The notes under the pieces are model-generated. The model made no database searches and was not told the origin of the DNA. It saw only the letters and a program-made list of their open reading frames with translations. From positions 1-13,529 of the forward strand of contig LOES01000080.1 of the NCBI GenBank assembly GCA_001515955.1: a stretch of 13,529 bases of DNA. The letters run 5' to 3'. A program made the position numbers and the translations under genes. Origin of the DNA: Clostridia bacterium BRH_c25 (lineage in GTDB: Bacteria; Bacillota_A; Clostridia; Lutisporales; Lutisporaceae). Position 1 is the stretch's first letter, and each line of letters begins with the position of its first letter. Positions 1 to 7,576 of the stretch are shown one piece after another.

Positions 1-1208
1 CTCTTAATGGGAAGCTCCCCTATCCGGAAATCCCCATCCATACAGCTGGTCAGAATAACCTCCTTGCACTTCAGAATCCTGACCCACTCGGTTATAAGCC
101 GGGCTTTCTCCCCATGAAAGGCCAGGTTTGCATCCTGTGAAACAGATATAATAAGTATAAGATTCTCATAACTCAATATCTGCATTGAATCAAAGGCTTC
201 CGTATAATCGTGAATTGACCTGCAGTAATTATCTATAATAGTAAAATCACCATCAAATATTTTCTGAAAATGCCTTGCCGGTGCTTTATAGCTTTCTACT
301 GCGGCTTTTATATTTGTAATGTCCTCATCATAATACAAGCCGCACGTAATGGCCGCCAGGGCATTATATATGTTGTGACTTCCCAAGGCACTCAAGTGTA
401 TAGGGATTTCGAAGGGTTCAATCCTTACTCCGCTCCTTGACTGAAAGCTTTTCTGCACACAGTAATTGAAGCAGGTAATCTCATCAACAGCTATACTGGA
501 GGCTGTTACTGCAGCTTTTTTATTCAGCCCGTATGTAATTGACTTTATTTCTCTGTTTTCCTCTGCTGTTTTTATCCCATGATTCTCATCATTATTGATT
601 ATTATGGTTTTTTTTCCTGATAATCCTGAAATATAATCAATAATAGACAGGCCTTTGTAATTCCTTTCCATTGAACCTCTATCAGTCAGAATTGCACAGT
701 CAAGACTCATATTTCTGCAATAAAAAAGGCTGCTTGTACTTGTATCAATAGTGATAGGGATTATATCCATACCACGTTCGTACATATCAGCAAAGGCAGA
801 AAAGAAATCTTCAATGTTATGCCTGTTGCCAAAGTTTATTTTGCTTCTGCTCCAACTATTAGTTCTTACGATGTTATTCTTCCCGTATAGTATGCTCTGT
901 ATCAGTTCAACCAAAACGCTGTTATCGATATCTCCCAGCACCCCGATCAACTTCGCTTTATGCTCCTGCTTCCCAAAGAATCTGTCAACCACCATATAAA
1001 ATGTATCCTGAGGGTTCTTGACCTTTATCACTGGAAGCTCCGGATCTGATATATTATAGGGAGTAAATATCAAGGATGCTCCATTGCCGTAGGCTTCATA
1101 TATCTGTCTTCTGTTCCTTCTGCCGGATAAATCGACATATATCATTCCCGGTCTTACCTTATGCGGATCCGCTGTTACTCCTATGCTTCCCGTACTGTCC
1201 ACGTTCAT
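1..1208 (-). CDS. Degenerate Mur ligase (MurE-like) protein, 3' end beyond window
   Basis: About 402 residues are visible; the reading frame is open to the left edge, so the C-terminus is missing (MurE proteins are usually near 480-500 residues). The layout follows MurE: an N-terminal domain with a DPHKVRPGMIYV segment resembling the usual DSRKVxPGDLFV; an ATP-binding core starting near residue 87; a central LGSHNIYNALAA segment matching the conserved LxGxFNxxNxLAA; and the start of the C-terminal domain. The catalytic signatures are altered. The P-loop GTNGKT is GDIDNS (residues 92-97), the DYAHxP motif is IDNYCRSI (around D326), and the DNPR-like substrate motif after VILTS is CMDGDF. AGGAG lies 8 nt before the ATG. 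True MurE adds the third amino acid to UDP-MurNAc-dipeptide in the cytoplasm; this protein probably cannot do that with ATP in the normal way. A regulatory or binding role is inference. The fold assignment is fairly sure, the function unknown. Confidence 0.8.
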   Translation of the reverse strand, partial: MNVDSTGSIGVTADPHKVRPGMIYVDLSGRRNRRQIYEAYGNGASLIFTPYNISDPELPVIKVKNPQDTFYMVVDRFFGKQEHKAKLIGVLGDIDNSVLVELIQSILYGKNNIVRTNSWSRSKINFGNRHNIEDFFSAFADMYERGMDIIPITIDTSTSSLFYCRNMSLDCAILTDRGSMERNYKGLSIIDYISGLSGKKTIIINNDENHGIKTAEENREIKSITYGLNKKAAVTASSIAVDEITCFNYCVQKSFQSRSGVRIEPFEIPIHLSALGSHNIYNALAAITCGLYYDEDITNIKAAVESYKAPARHFQKIFDGDFTIIDNYCRSIHDYTEAFDSMQILSYENLILIISVSQDANLAFHGEKARLITEWVRILKCKEVILTSCMDGDFRIGELPIK

Positions 1209-1460
1209 CTTACCAACTCCTAGGCGATTTGCGGAAAACGTCTGCACTTTTCATTCAAATTCCACAAAACGGTTTCCTTAGTGTTATTGAATTCGCATCC
1301 TACCCGGTAATAATTCTTCAATGGGTTCAACATAGTTCAATTTAAACCTGCACACTCATTAAAGACTATCTTCTTTATCATTGGCAAACAGCCTTGATTT
1401 TATGTATTTTATCCAAAAGTGACTATTCTTAATAAATATTTACCGGTTAATAATGTTTAC

Positions 1461-1652
1461 TTAATGCTTTCCCCCCTTAAACAATTTGCCATCAAAAATA
1501 TTCCGCACATTAACTTTTTCATCTATATACTTTATCATATCCTCAAGCTCATCTTCAGTTTCACCAAACACCTTTGACAATGATGATGCTCCTGAAAAAA
1601 ATGTCTCAAGAAGAAGCAGCTTTTGAAGTTGTTTTATAATCTTCCTATCCAT
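1461..1652 (-). CDS. Orphan small protein, 63 residues
   Basis: I do not recognise this protein. It is 63 residues, charged and probably helical, without a membrane segment: a basic N-terminus (MDRKIIKQLQKLLLLE), an acidic middle (ETEDELEDMIKYIDEKV) and a basic end (KLFKGGKH). The start is supported by a strong AAGGGGG ribosome site 8 nt before the ATG. That site lies in the 3' arm of a long hairpin (1651-1695), suggesting translational control. The gene sits between the RNA methyltransferase gene and the MurE-like gene on the same strand, with 158 nt and 252 nt of noncoding DNA on either side. The good ribosome site and even amino-acid composition argue for a real gene, but its function cannot be inferred. 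Confidence 0.65.
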   Translation of the reverse strand: MDRKIIKQLQKLLLLETFFSGASSLSKVFGETEDELEDMIKYIDEKVNVRNIFDGKLFKGGKH

Positions 1653-1695
1653 AATAGCACCCCCTTAATACATTATATTAACAGGGTGCTGTTAT
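1651..1695 (-). promoter_or_regulatory. Hairpin sequestering ribosome site and start codon
   Basis: In the minus-strand RNA, ATAA pairs with TTAT at the base; after one A-C mismatch AGCACCC pairs with GGGTGCT plus a G-U pair; after a G-G mismatch TTAATA pairs with TATTAA around a 5-nt loop. This gives about 18 pairs in 45 nt. The 3' arm contains the AAGGGGG ribosome site and reaches the ATG of the 63-residue gene. The structure would block translation unless opened. There is no U-tract, so it is not a terminator. What would open it cannot be seen. Confidence 0.6.
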
Positions 1696-1700
1696 GGATA

Positions 1701-1745
1701 TATAAATCGCACAAAGAAGATTACATAGAATAGAAGCGATTTATA
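1701..1745. repeat. Perfect inverted repeat, 10-bp arms
   Basis: TATAAATCGC (1701-1710) and GCGATTTATA (1736-1745) are exact reverse complements around a 25-nt spacer. The repeat lies in the leader of the 63-residue gene, five bases upstream of the hairpin over its ribosome site. It could be a leader-RNA stem or a pair of protein-binding half sites. There is no T-run on either side, so it is not an intrinsic terminator. Confidence 0.6.
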
Positions 1746-1759
1746 ACATCAAGGAAAAC

Positions 1760-1803
1760 GTTTCGCACTATTGAACAATTATGTAGTGGATTTAGTGCGA
1801 AAC
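1760..1803. repeat. Perfect inverted repeat, 11-bp arms
   Basis: GTTTCGCACTA (1760-1770) and TAGTGCGAAAC (1793-1803) are exact reverse complements around a 22-nt spacer. The spacer holds a small ATTG-AA-CAAT hairpin and a second TAGTG (1784-1788) that could pair with the first arm instead. It lies just after the stop codon of the RNA methyltransferase gene. It is almost the same size as the two neighbouring inverted repeats, and the three together fill the gap before the 63-residue gene. Confidence 0.6.
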
Positions 1804-1810
1804 ATATAGC

Positions 1811-2989
1811 CTATTTTTCAATTTCACTCAGTTCTGCGCTTTCATAATTATTTCTTTTTGGAGGCTTTGGCCCAAAGAACTGGTAGAGATCCGTCCTCAT
1901 CATGCCATTATACAGCTTCCGCTTTTTATCTGCTCTTCTTCCGAAAAACCGTTCAAATTCCTCATGAGAAGTGATTATATAGAAGGACCAGGTATCAAGC
2001 TTTGAGAATACCTTCCCCATTTCCTTGTACAGACCTTCCACGCTCTTTTGGTCAGACAGTCTTTCTCCATAAGGAGGATTTGTAACTATGAAGCCGTAAT
2101 GATCCTTACTGCTGAGCTCCTTGATATCTCTTTTCTGAAAATGAAGCTTATTCTCAAGGCCTGCCAGTTTTGCGTTGATTCTTGCTACTTTAAGAGCACT
2201 CTCATCAATATCATAGCCCTGCACATTCAATTCCGCATCATTTATGATCAAAGATCCGGCTTCTTCCCTTGCTTTATCCCATACATTCTTCGTAATCCAC
2301 CGCCAGTTGCCGGACACAAAGCTCCTGTTGATGCCCGGTGCCATATTGAGTCCTATCATTGCAGCCTCTATAGGTATTGTGCCTGAACCGCAGAGAGGAT
2401 CTATAAATGCTCTGTCGGCTTTCCAGGGTGTCAGAAGCACCATAAGAGCAGCGAGGGTCTCTTTTATCGGAGCAGCATTTGATAATTCCCTATACCCTCT
2501 TTTATGCAGGGACAAACCGCTGCTGTCAATATACAAAGCCACCTTGTCCTTGTTCAGGAACACATGTATAGGGTAGCGCTCACCTGTTTCTTCGAACCAT
2601 TGCAGCTTATACTTGTTCTTCAAGCTTTCAACCACAGCCTTTTTTACTATTGCCTGTATGTCTGAAGTACTGAAAAGCTTTGATTTTATAGAAGACGCTT
2701 TAGCTACAGGAAACTCTGCATCTTTAGGTATCCACTCATGCCAGTTAATCTTCTTGGTCTTTTCAAACAGCTCATCAAAGGTAAAGGCTTCAAACTCCCC
2801 TACCTTCACAAGTATCCTCTCTGCAGTGCGCAGCCACAGGTTGGACCTGCATATCCCTTCTTCATCTGCAAAATATGAAACCCTTCCATCCTCCACTCTT
2901 GATATTTCATAGCCCAGACTCTTTATTTCCCTTGATAGTACAGCTTCTACCGCAAAATTACATGGTGCCACGAGCTCTATTTTAGACAT
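1811..2989 (-). CDS. THUMP-domain class I SAM-dependent RNA methyltransferase (RlmL/YpsC family)
   Basis: This is a cytoplasmic RNA base methyltransferase using S-adenosylmethionine. The chosen start gives 392 residues and begins MSKIELVAPC, as in the family; GGAGG lies 6 nt before it. An upstream in-frame start at 3052 would add 21 basic residues without a ribosome site and is less likely. The N-terminal part (roughly 1-165) is a ferredoxin-like plus THUMP RNA-binding region. The catalytic domain has the SAM motif DPLCGSGTIPIEAA from residue 197 and the amino-methyltransferase motif NPPYGERL (N304 to Y307), then the typical end RTDLYQFFGPKPPKRN. E. coli RlmL makes m2G2445 in 23S rRNA; members in Firmicutes are single-domain relatives, so N2-guanine methylation of rRNA is the best guess and the exact site is not established. 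It is transcribed divergently from the moxR operon. Confidence 0.9.
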   Translation of the reverse strand: MSKIELVAPCNFAVEAVLSREIKSLGYEISRVEDGRVSYFADEEGICRSNLWLRTAERILVKVGEFEAFTFDELFEKTKKINWHEWIPKDAEFPVAKASSIKSKLFSTSDIQAIVKKAVVESLKNKYKLQWFEETGERYPIHVFLNKDKVALYIDSSGLSLHKRGYRELSNAAPIKETLAALMVLLTPWKADRAFIDPLCGSGTIPIEAAMIGLNMAPGINRSFVSGNWRWITKNVWDKAREEAGSLIINDAELNVQGYDIDESALKVARINAKLAGLENKLHFQKRDIKELSSKDHYGFIVTNPPYGERLSDQKSVEGLYKEMGKVFSKLDTWSFYIITSHEEFERFFGRRADKKRKLYNGMMRTDLYQFFGPKPPKRNNYESAELSEIEK

Positions 2990-3166
2990 GTTCATCCTCC
3001 GTTTCCTATATTCCTTTTGTATAGTTTTCTTCATATACTCTTTAACATACATTTTTCATGAATATACAGATTTCATACCCTTCTCTAAAATATCACAAAT
3101 TGCACAAAAATGGTATTAATCCTTTTTTATCTCCGGGTTTATACAGGTGCATCCTTTACTTTATTA

Positions 3167-3175
3167 TGGTAAAAT
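3167..3175 (+). promoter_or_regulatory. Possible extended -10 promoter for the moxR operon
   Basis: TGGTAAAAT fits an extended -10 element (TGnTATAAT-like), 41 nt before the moxR start codon and in the 227-bp divergent gap. No good -35 box is seen 16-18 nt upstream, as can occur with extended -10 promoters. Confidence 0.35.
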
Positions 3176-3216
3176 ATATATTATTTGACTTCTATTACTT
3201 TAATGGGGTGGAATTA

Positions 3217-4164
3217 ATGAGCAATCAAGATATTATCAAATCAATAGTCTCAAATATTGAAAAAGTAATTATAGGGAAAACCCCTGAGATTCATCAGATA
3301 CTAAAGGGGATATTTGCAGGAGGCCATATACTGATCGAAGATGTTCCCGGGGTAGGCAAGACCACGTTGGTAAAAGCACTGGCAAAATCCTTGAACCTTA
3401 CTTACAGCAGGATACAATTTACCCCGGATCTGCTTCCTTCAGACATTCTTGGAGTATCTATATACAACAAGAACACCGGAGGCTTCGAGTTCAAAAAAGG
3501 ACCTGTTTTTGCAAACATAATACTGGCTGATGAAATAAACAGGACTTCTCCCAAAACTCAGTCTGCTCTTCTGGAGGTTATGGAGGAGAGCCAGATATCC
3601 GAGGGCAACAATACCTACTACCTCCAAAAGCCTTTTATAGTATTGGCTACTCAGAATCCCGTCGAGTACCAGGGTACCTTCAATCTTCCGGAAGCACAGC
3701 TTGACAGGTTTATGATAAAAACCCGCATCGGCTATACAGATGAAAAAAGCGAATCCGATATTCTCCAGACATATAGCAACCGCGAGCCTTTATGTGATAT
3801 AGGCAAAGTAGCTGAAGCCGGTGATATTATTGATATTCAGAACATAGTAAGGAATATAAAAATATCCAGGTCCATAACTGAATATATCGTCAGAATTGCC
3901 AATGCCACAAGAGAAAGCAAATACATAACCTTGGGTGCCAGCACCAGAGCTTCCATGGCACTCCTGCGTATTGCCCAGTCCAGTGCCTTTCTCGACAACA
4001 GGGATTTCGTAATACCGGAGGATGTCAAGTCAAATGCACCTGCCGTATTAAGCCATAGAATCACAATTTCATCCCTTGCCCGGGCAAACGGACTTGATGG
4101 CGAAAAAATAATCAAGGAAATATTGGACAAAACTTATGCTCCAAGAGTATACCTCAATGATTAG
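3217..4164 (+). CDS. MoxR-family AAA+ ATPase
   Basis: The protein has 315 residues, typical of MoxR. The start at MSNQDIIK has a GGGGTGG ribosome site 6 nt upstream; an earlier in-frame ATG (3058) would add 53 residues unlike the family and without a ribosome site. Walker A is DVPGVGKTT (K48) and Walker B is LADEINR (D105, E106). The sensor segment LATQNPVEYQGTFNLPEAQ and the LDRF arginine region follow, then the C-terminal lid. MoxR proteins are ATP-driven chaperone-like ATPases that act with a partner, here almost certainly the DUF58 protein encoded next, whose start overlaps this stop. The role of this trio in Clostridia is not established; assembly or activation of envelope proteins is the usual proposal. 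Confidence 0.93.
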   Translation: MSNQDIIKSIVSNIEKVIIGKTPEIHQILKGIFAGGHILIEDVPGVGKTTLVKALAKSLNLTYSRIQFTPDLLPSDILGVSIYNKNTGGFEFKKGPVFANIILADEINRTSPKTQSALLEVMEESQISEGNNTYYLQKPFIVLATQNPVEYQGTFNLPEAQLDRFMIKTRIGYTDEKSESDILQTYSNREPLCDIGKVAEAGDIIDIQNIVRNIKISRSITEYIVRIANATRESKYITLGASTRASMALLRIAQSSAFLDNRDFVIPEDVKSNAPAVLSHRITISSLARANGLDGEKIIKEILDKTYAPRVYLND

Positions 4165-5314
4165 TGTTGACAAAAAATTTATTATCCTGACCTCCGGCTT
4201 GTTATGCTTTTCGCTGCTTTTTGGCGGCAGCCTGCCCTTCAGCATATTCTATGCCCTGCTTTTCATGCTGCTGGCTTCTTATTTATATATTAGAATTGTA
4301 CGTTCTGTTTTTGATATAGAAATAATATGCAGCGAAAAAATACTTAGTGCCGGGGCTTCCTCCAATGTGCTCACCAAAATCAAATTTGACATGCCACTGC
4401 CTGTACCATATGCTGAAATACGGAGTGATGCCTTTAGTGCATCGGGGAACAGGCACTCCGGCTTCATCAGAGATACCACCTGGGATGAAAACATTTGGAT
4501 TGAAGCTGATATAAAATTCCATCAAAGAGGGATCCACAGTCTGGACAATATATATATAAAGGTGTCTGATCTTTTTCACATTACGTGTTTTGAGAAAAAT
4601 ATGAATACAGGAATAAAAATAAAGGTCTATCCCCGTATATATAAAATAAAACCCCTTGCCCTGGGTGGAATTGATATATATCATGAAGCCTCCGATCTGA
4701 AGAGCCGAAGCGAGGATCAGCATGCTATAAGAGATGTCAGGAAATATAGAGAAGGAGACAGTCTCAAGAAGGTTCACTGGAAGCTCAGTGCAAAGCAGAA
4801 TGACCTTTATGTGAAAAATCTGGATACTATATCAGGTGAAGAGATTGTTCTCTTTGTTGATATGAATAAAAAAAACTATTCCTTTGACGATAACGGGATT
4901 ATTGAAGAGAGCATAGTCGACTTTTCCTCCTCCATCATATATCAGATGATCGGAAAAAATCTCAGTATCAAGGTCTTTTTGAACACATCCCCGGGCAGAT
5001 ACTTTGAGCTGGATGACAAACCTGGCTTTAACAAGCTCACGGATTATCTCATGACTCAGAAAAGTGATGGCGTCCTGGAGTTGTTTCAATACATATATGA
5101 AAACGCCTACCGGCTTCATAGAATGAATAAAATAGCCATCGTGGTCTCGGAATTGGATGACCGCCTGATTGAGGCTCTTATCCCTATGAGCAGCTCAGGC
5201 TACCTGATCTCCGTATTCTACTGTGTTAATAACCAAGAGCAGCAAAAATACTCGTCATTACTGAGAGCTTCACAAATAGAATGCTGCTATTTCAACGATT
5301 ATATCGAGCCGTGA
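4157..5314 (+). CDS. DUF58 domain membrane protein
   Basis: The protein has about 385 residues. Two membrane segments near the N-terminus (roughly 6-22 and 26-45) are followed by a soluble domain. The DUF58 signature is clear around residues 193-213: DVRKYREGDSLKKVHWKLSA, matching the usual REYxxGDxxRxIDWxxSA. After it comes a von Willebrand A-like half beginning EEIVLFVDMNKK. The chosen ATG overlaps the moxR stop by 8 nt and has a weak AAGAG upstream; an alternative ATG at 4136 adds 7 residues. DUF58 proteins are regularly paired with MoxR and are thought to be its adaptor or substrate. Translational coupling with moxR is likely. Confidence 0.9.
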   Translation: MISVDKKFIILTSGLLCFSLLFGGSLPFSIFYALLFMLLASYLYIRIVRSVFDIEIICSEKILSAGASSNVLTKIKFDMPLPVPYAEIRSDAFSASGNRHSGFIRDTTWDENIWIEADIKFHQRGIHSLDNIYIKVSDLFHITCFEKNMNTGIKIKVYPRIYKIKPLALGGIDIYHEASDLKSRSEDQHAIRDVRKYREGDSLKKVHWKLSAKQNDLYVKNLDTISGEEIVLFVDMNKKNYSFDDNGIIEESIVDFSSSIIYQMIGKNLSIKVFLNTSPGRYFELDDKPGFNKLTDYLMTQKSDGVLELFQYIYENAYRLHRMNKIAIVVSELDDRLIEALIPMSSSGYLISVFYCVNNQEQQKYSSLLRASQIECCYFNDYIEP

Positions 5315-5328
5315 AGGAAGGTGCGGTT

Positions 5329-7563
5329 ATGGTGCTTCAAAAAACAAAGGCTGCTCCGGCAGCAACAAACTTAACCGGGCTTCTTTACAGGCATTCACAT
5401 CTGCTTTTTCTATTTGCATATGTTATTGTTATATGCAAAGCAATGGTTGCCTGCTACCGGATCAATGACTTCAGCTATCTGCATGTATCCCTGTTGTTTT
5501 TCCTGGGAATACTGCTGTACAAGCTGTATTCCTTCCTTACTGCAAAAATTGCTTTCAAGCCTGCAGCATTGCTGTTATCATTATTTATATTGCTGCTTTT
5601 CATTTTTAACCTTCAGCACCTAAGACCCCTCTGGGATACCTGCATAATAGAAAATTTCAACAGCATAAACCTGGGGATTTACAATGAAAGTGAAACATAC
5701 TTCCATCAATTTCTCCCCTTTCTCATAATTTTCATACCCATTACCTCGGCAGCCTGCTATGCACTTTCTGCAAGGGGCTCTGCCGAGCTTTCCATACTCA
5801 TATTGTCAATATACATGTTTTCCTTATGGAATAACGGACTGGACAAACTTTTGGCCGGATACACACCCATCTACATAATGCTCTGTATTTTATACTACAG
5901 TGTCAGCAGATATGACAAAACAGCCAATAAATTCAGAAACTCCGATACCAAAGTCACAGTGGTTTTCAGAAACATATTCCTGTATTCCCTTTTGATATCG
6001 GTATCGATAACACTTTTTACAGCCGCAGCAACCCATATGTTCGGAACCGTAAGCATGCTGCAATTAAAAAACAACTATGACCTGAAAGAGCTGCGCCTTG
6101 CAAACAGCAGCAAAAAATCTTCCTTTGATCTGACAAGCAATGTCTTTGGCCTGGAAAGTGAAAAGCTGGGTGGTCCTATTCATATAAATACCTTAATAGC
6201 CTTAAAAATAAAAGCTGACCGTCCTGCTTATCTGCGAGGTGCAGTCAAGGATTATTATGACGGCCACAGCTGGAGCAAGAGCTTTGATGATTATGCAATA
6301 AAGGGTTCCGGGCCCCTTACAGAGCCGGATCAGAACTTCAACCTCCTCATGACCGGCAGCTATAATAAAAAGCCGGGAACGGAAAAAATGTCTATACAGC
6401 ACTACGGACTCGCAACCTCAACCCTGTTTTCCCCAAATAACACACTGAGTATAAATACGAAAACAGGAAAAGTAATGTATGATTCTTCCAATACATTTTT
6501 GCTTATAGGGAAGCAGACAGTCAGTGAGTCCTATACAGTCAGATATTATTACAGCAATACAGGCATTGAATACTATAATAAAACAACCGGAACAGGCTAT
6601 AAACCCTATCTTCAAGTGCCTCCCGGCATAACTCCCCGCACCTATGCACTGGTGGATGCAATAACAAGTGACTGCAGGACAACAGAAGAAAAGGCCGGAA
6701 GGATTATGAACTACCTTTCCTCGAGTTTCCCCTATTCACTGAAGGTATCTCAGGTACCTGAAGACGTGGATTTTATCGACTATTTCCTTTTCAATGAGAA
6801 AAAGGGCTACTGCACCTACTTTGCCACCGCTGCCACTATAATGTGCAGGATTTCCGGGATTCCGGCACGTTATGTTGAAGGCTTCAATATGGATAGCGAA
6901 AAGGATTCTGCCGGCCTGTATATAGTCAGAAATCACAGGGCACACGCCTGGACAGAAATACTTGTATCCCCCGAAAGCAACCTCTGGTGTATAGCAGACA
7001 GTGTTCCCCAGGGAGCCTCAATCAATGATATCAGCAATTCAAGCCAATATAGAGACAGATTTGATGATGACCGCTACAAATCCGGTGACAACAGATTTTC
7101 CGACATGGAGCATACAGGATACTCAACGGATATAAAGGACTATTCCTCCCTATTATCCGTACTGCTCTATCCCTTATTCATCATCCCTGCAGCCATACTT
7201 CTATTATTATTCTTATATATTATTTTCCGGCTGACAGTATTTAATGGAATGACAGCCAAGCTGCTGGCAGCAGAAAGCATGATACCCTTTTACAAGCACC
7301 TGACAGCCAGGCTTAATGCAATGGGAGAGGGCTTCCCTGAAGAGTGCTGCGAGCTTGAATATGTAAGAAGCCTGGAGGACAAGGAATTGTCCTGGCAGCT
7401 TGAGAAGGTGGTTGAGGCATGCTATTCCGAGTATTACGGCGGCAAAGGGAATTTGCCCGTCATTGACAAGAAGTCCTGCAATAGGACGATTGAGAGACAT
7501 ATGCACAAAAAGCTAGGCTTTCTCAGGTACTGGTATTGCAGAATCCTCCCATATGTAGAATAA
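5329..7563 (+). CDS. Membrane-anchored transglutaminase-like cysteine protein (TgpA/DUF3488-like)
   Basis: The protein has about 744 residues. The ATG at 5329 follows an AGGAAGG ribosome site and the DUF58 stop by 14 nt; an upstream ATG (5281) overlapping DUF58 is less likely. The N-terminal 240 or so residues hold about six membrane segments. A large extracytoplasmic region follows with the transglutaminase core: C495 in KKGYCTYFATAA, H539 in NHRAHAWTEI and D557 in WCIADS form the Cys-His-Asp triad. A further membrane segment (near residues 610-635) is followed by a short cytoplasmic tail of about 100 residues. The triad is intact, so it is probably an active thiol enzyme (protease, amidase or crosslinking); the substrate is unknown. 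Last gene of the moxR operon, ending 13 nt before the convergent oxidoreductase gene, with no clear terminator between. Confidence 0.88.
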   Translation: MVLQKTKAAPAATNLTGLLYRHSHLLFLFAYVIVICKAMVACYRINDFSYLHVSLLFFLGILLYKLYSFLTAKIAFKPAALLLSLFILLLFIFNLQHLRPLWDTCIIENFNSINLGIYNESETYFHQFLPFLIIFIPITSAACYALSARGSAELSILILSIYMFSLWNNGLDKLLAGYTPIYIMLCILYYSVSRYDKTANKFRNSDTKVTVVFRNIFLYSLLISVSITLFTAAATHMFGTVSMLQLKNNYDLKELRLANSSKKSSFDLTSNVFGLESEKLGGPIHINTLIALKIKADRPAYLRGAVKDYYDGHSWSKSFDDYAIKGSGPLTEPDQNFNLLMTGSYNKKPGTEKMSIQHYGLATSTLFSPNNTLSINTKTGKVMYDSSNTFLLIGKQTVSESYTVRYYYSNTGIEYYNKTTGTGYKPYLQVPPGITPRTYALVDAITSDCRTTEEKAGRIMNYLSSSFPYSLKVSQVPEDVDFIDYFLFNEKKGYCTYFATAATIMCRISGIPARYVEGFNMDSEKDSAGLYIVRNHRAHAWTEILVSPESNLWCIADSVPQGASINDISNSSQYRDRFDDDRYKSGDNRFSDMEHTGYSTDIKDYSSLLSVLLYPLFIIPAAILLLLFLYIIFRLTVFNGMTAKLLAAESMIPFYKHLTARLNAMGEGFPEECCELEYVRSLEDKELSWQLEKVVEACYSEYYGGKGNLPVIDKKSCNRTIERHMHKKLGFLRYWYCRILPYVE

Positions 7564-7576
7564 AATAAAGGGCATA

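Noticed and set aside
1439..1451. TTACCGGTTAA palindrome as terminator of the 63-residue gene
   Set aside because: The stem is short and no T-run follows.
2048..2912. Three plus-strand open frames of about 100 codons
   Set aside because: They lie inside the well-supported RNA methyltransferase gene on the other strand and resemble no protein.
4283..4777. Minus-strand open frame of 164 codons
   Set aside because: Antisense to the DUF58 gene, no ribosome site, and the composition is that of a reversed coding frame.
7564..7576. Shared terminator between the convergent operons
   Set aside because: No stem with a T-run can be drawn in or around the 13-nt gap.
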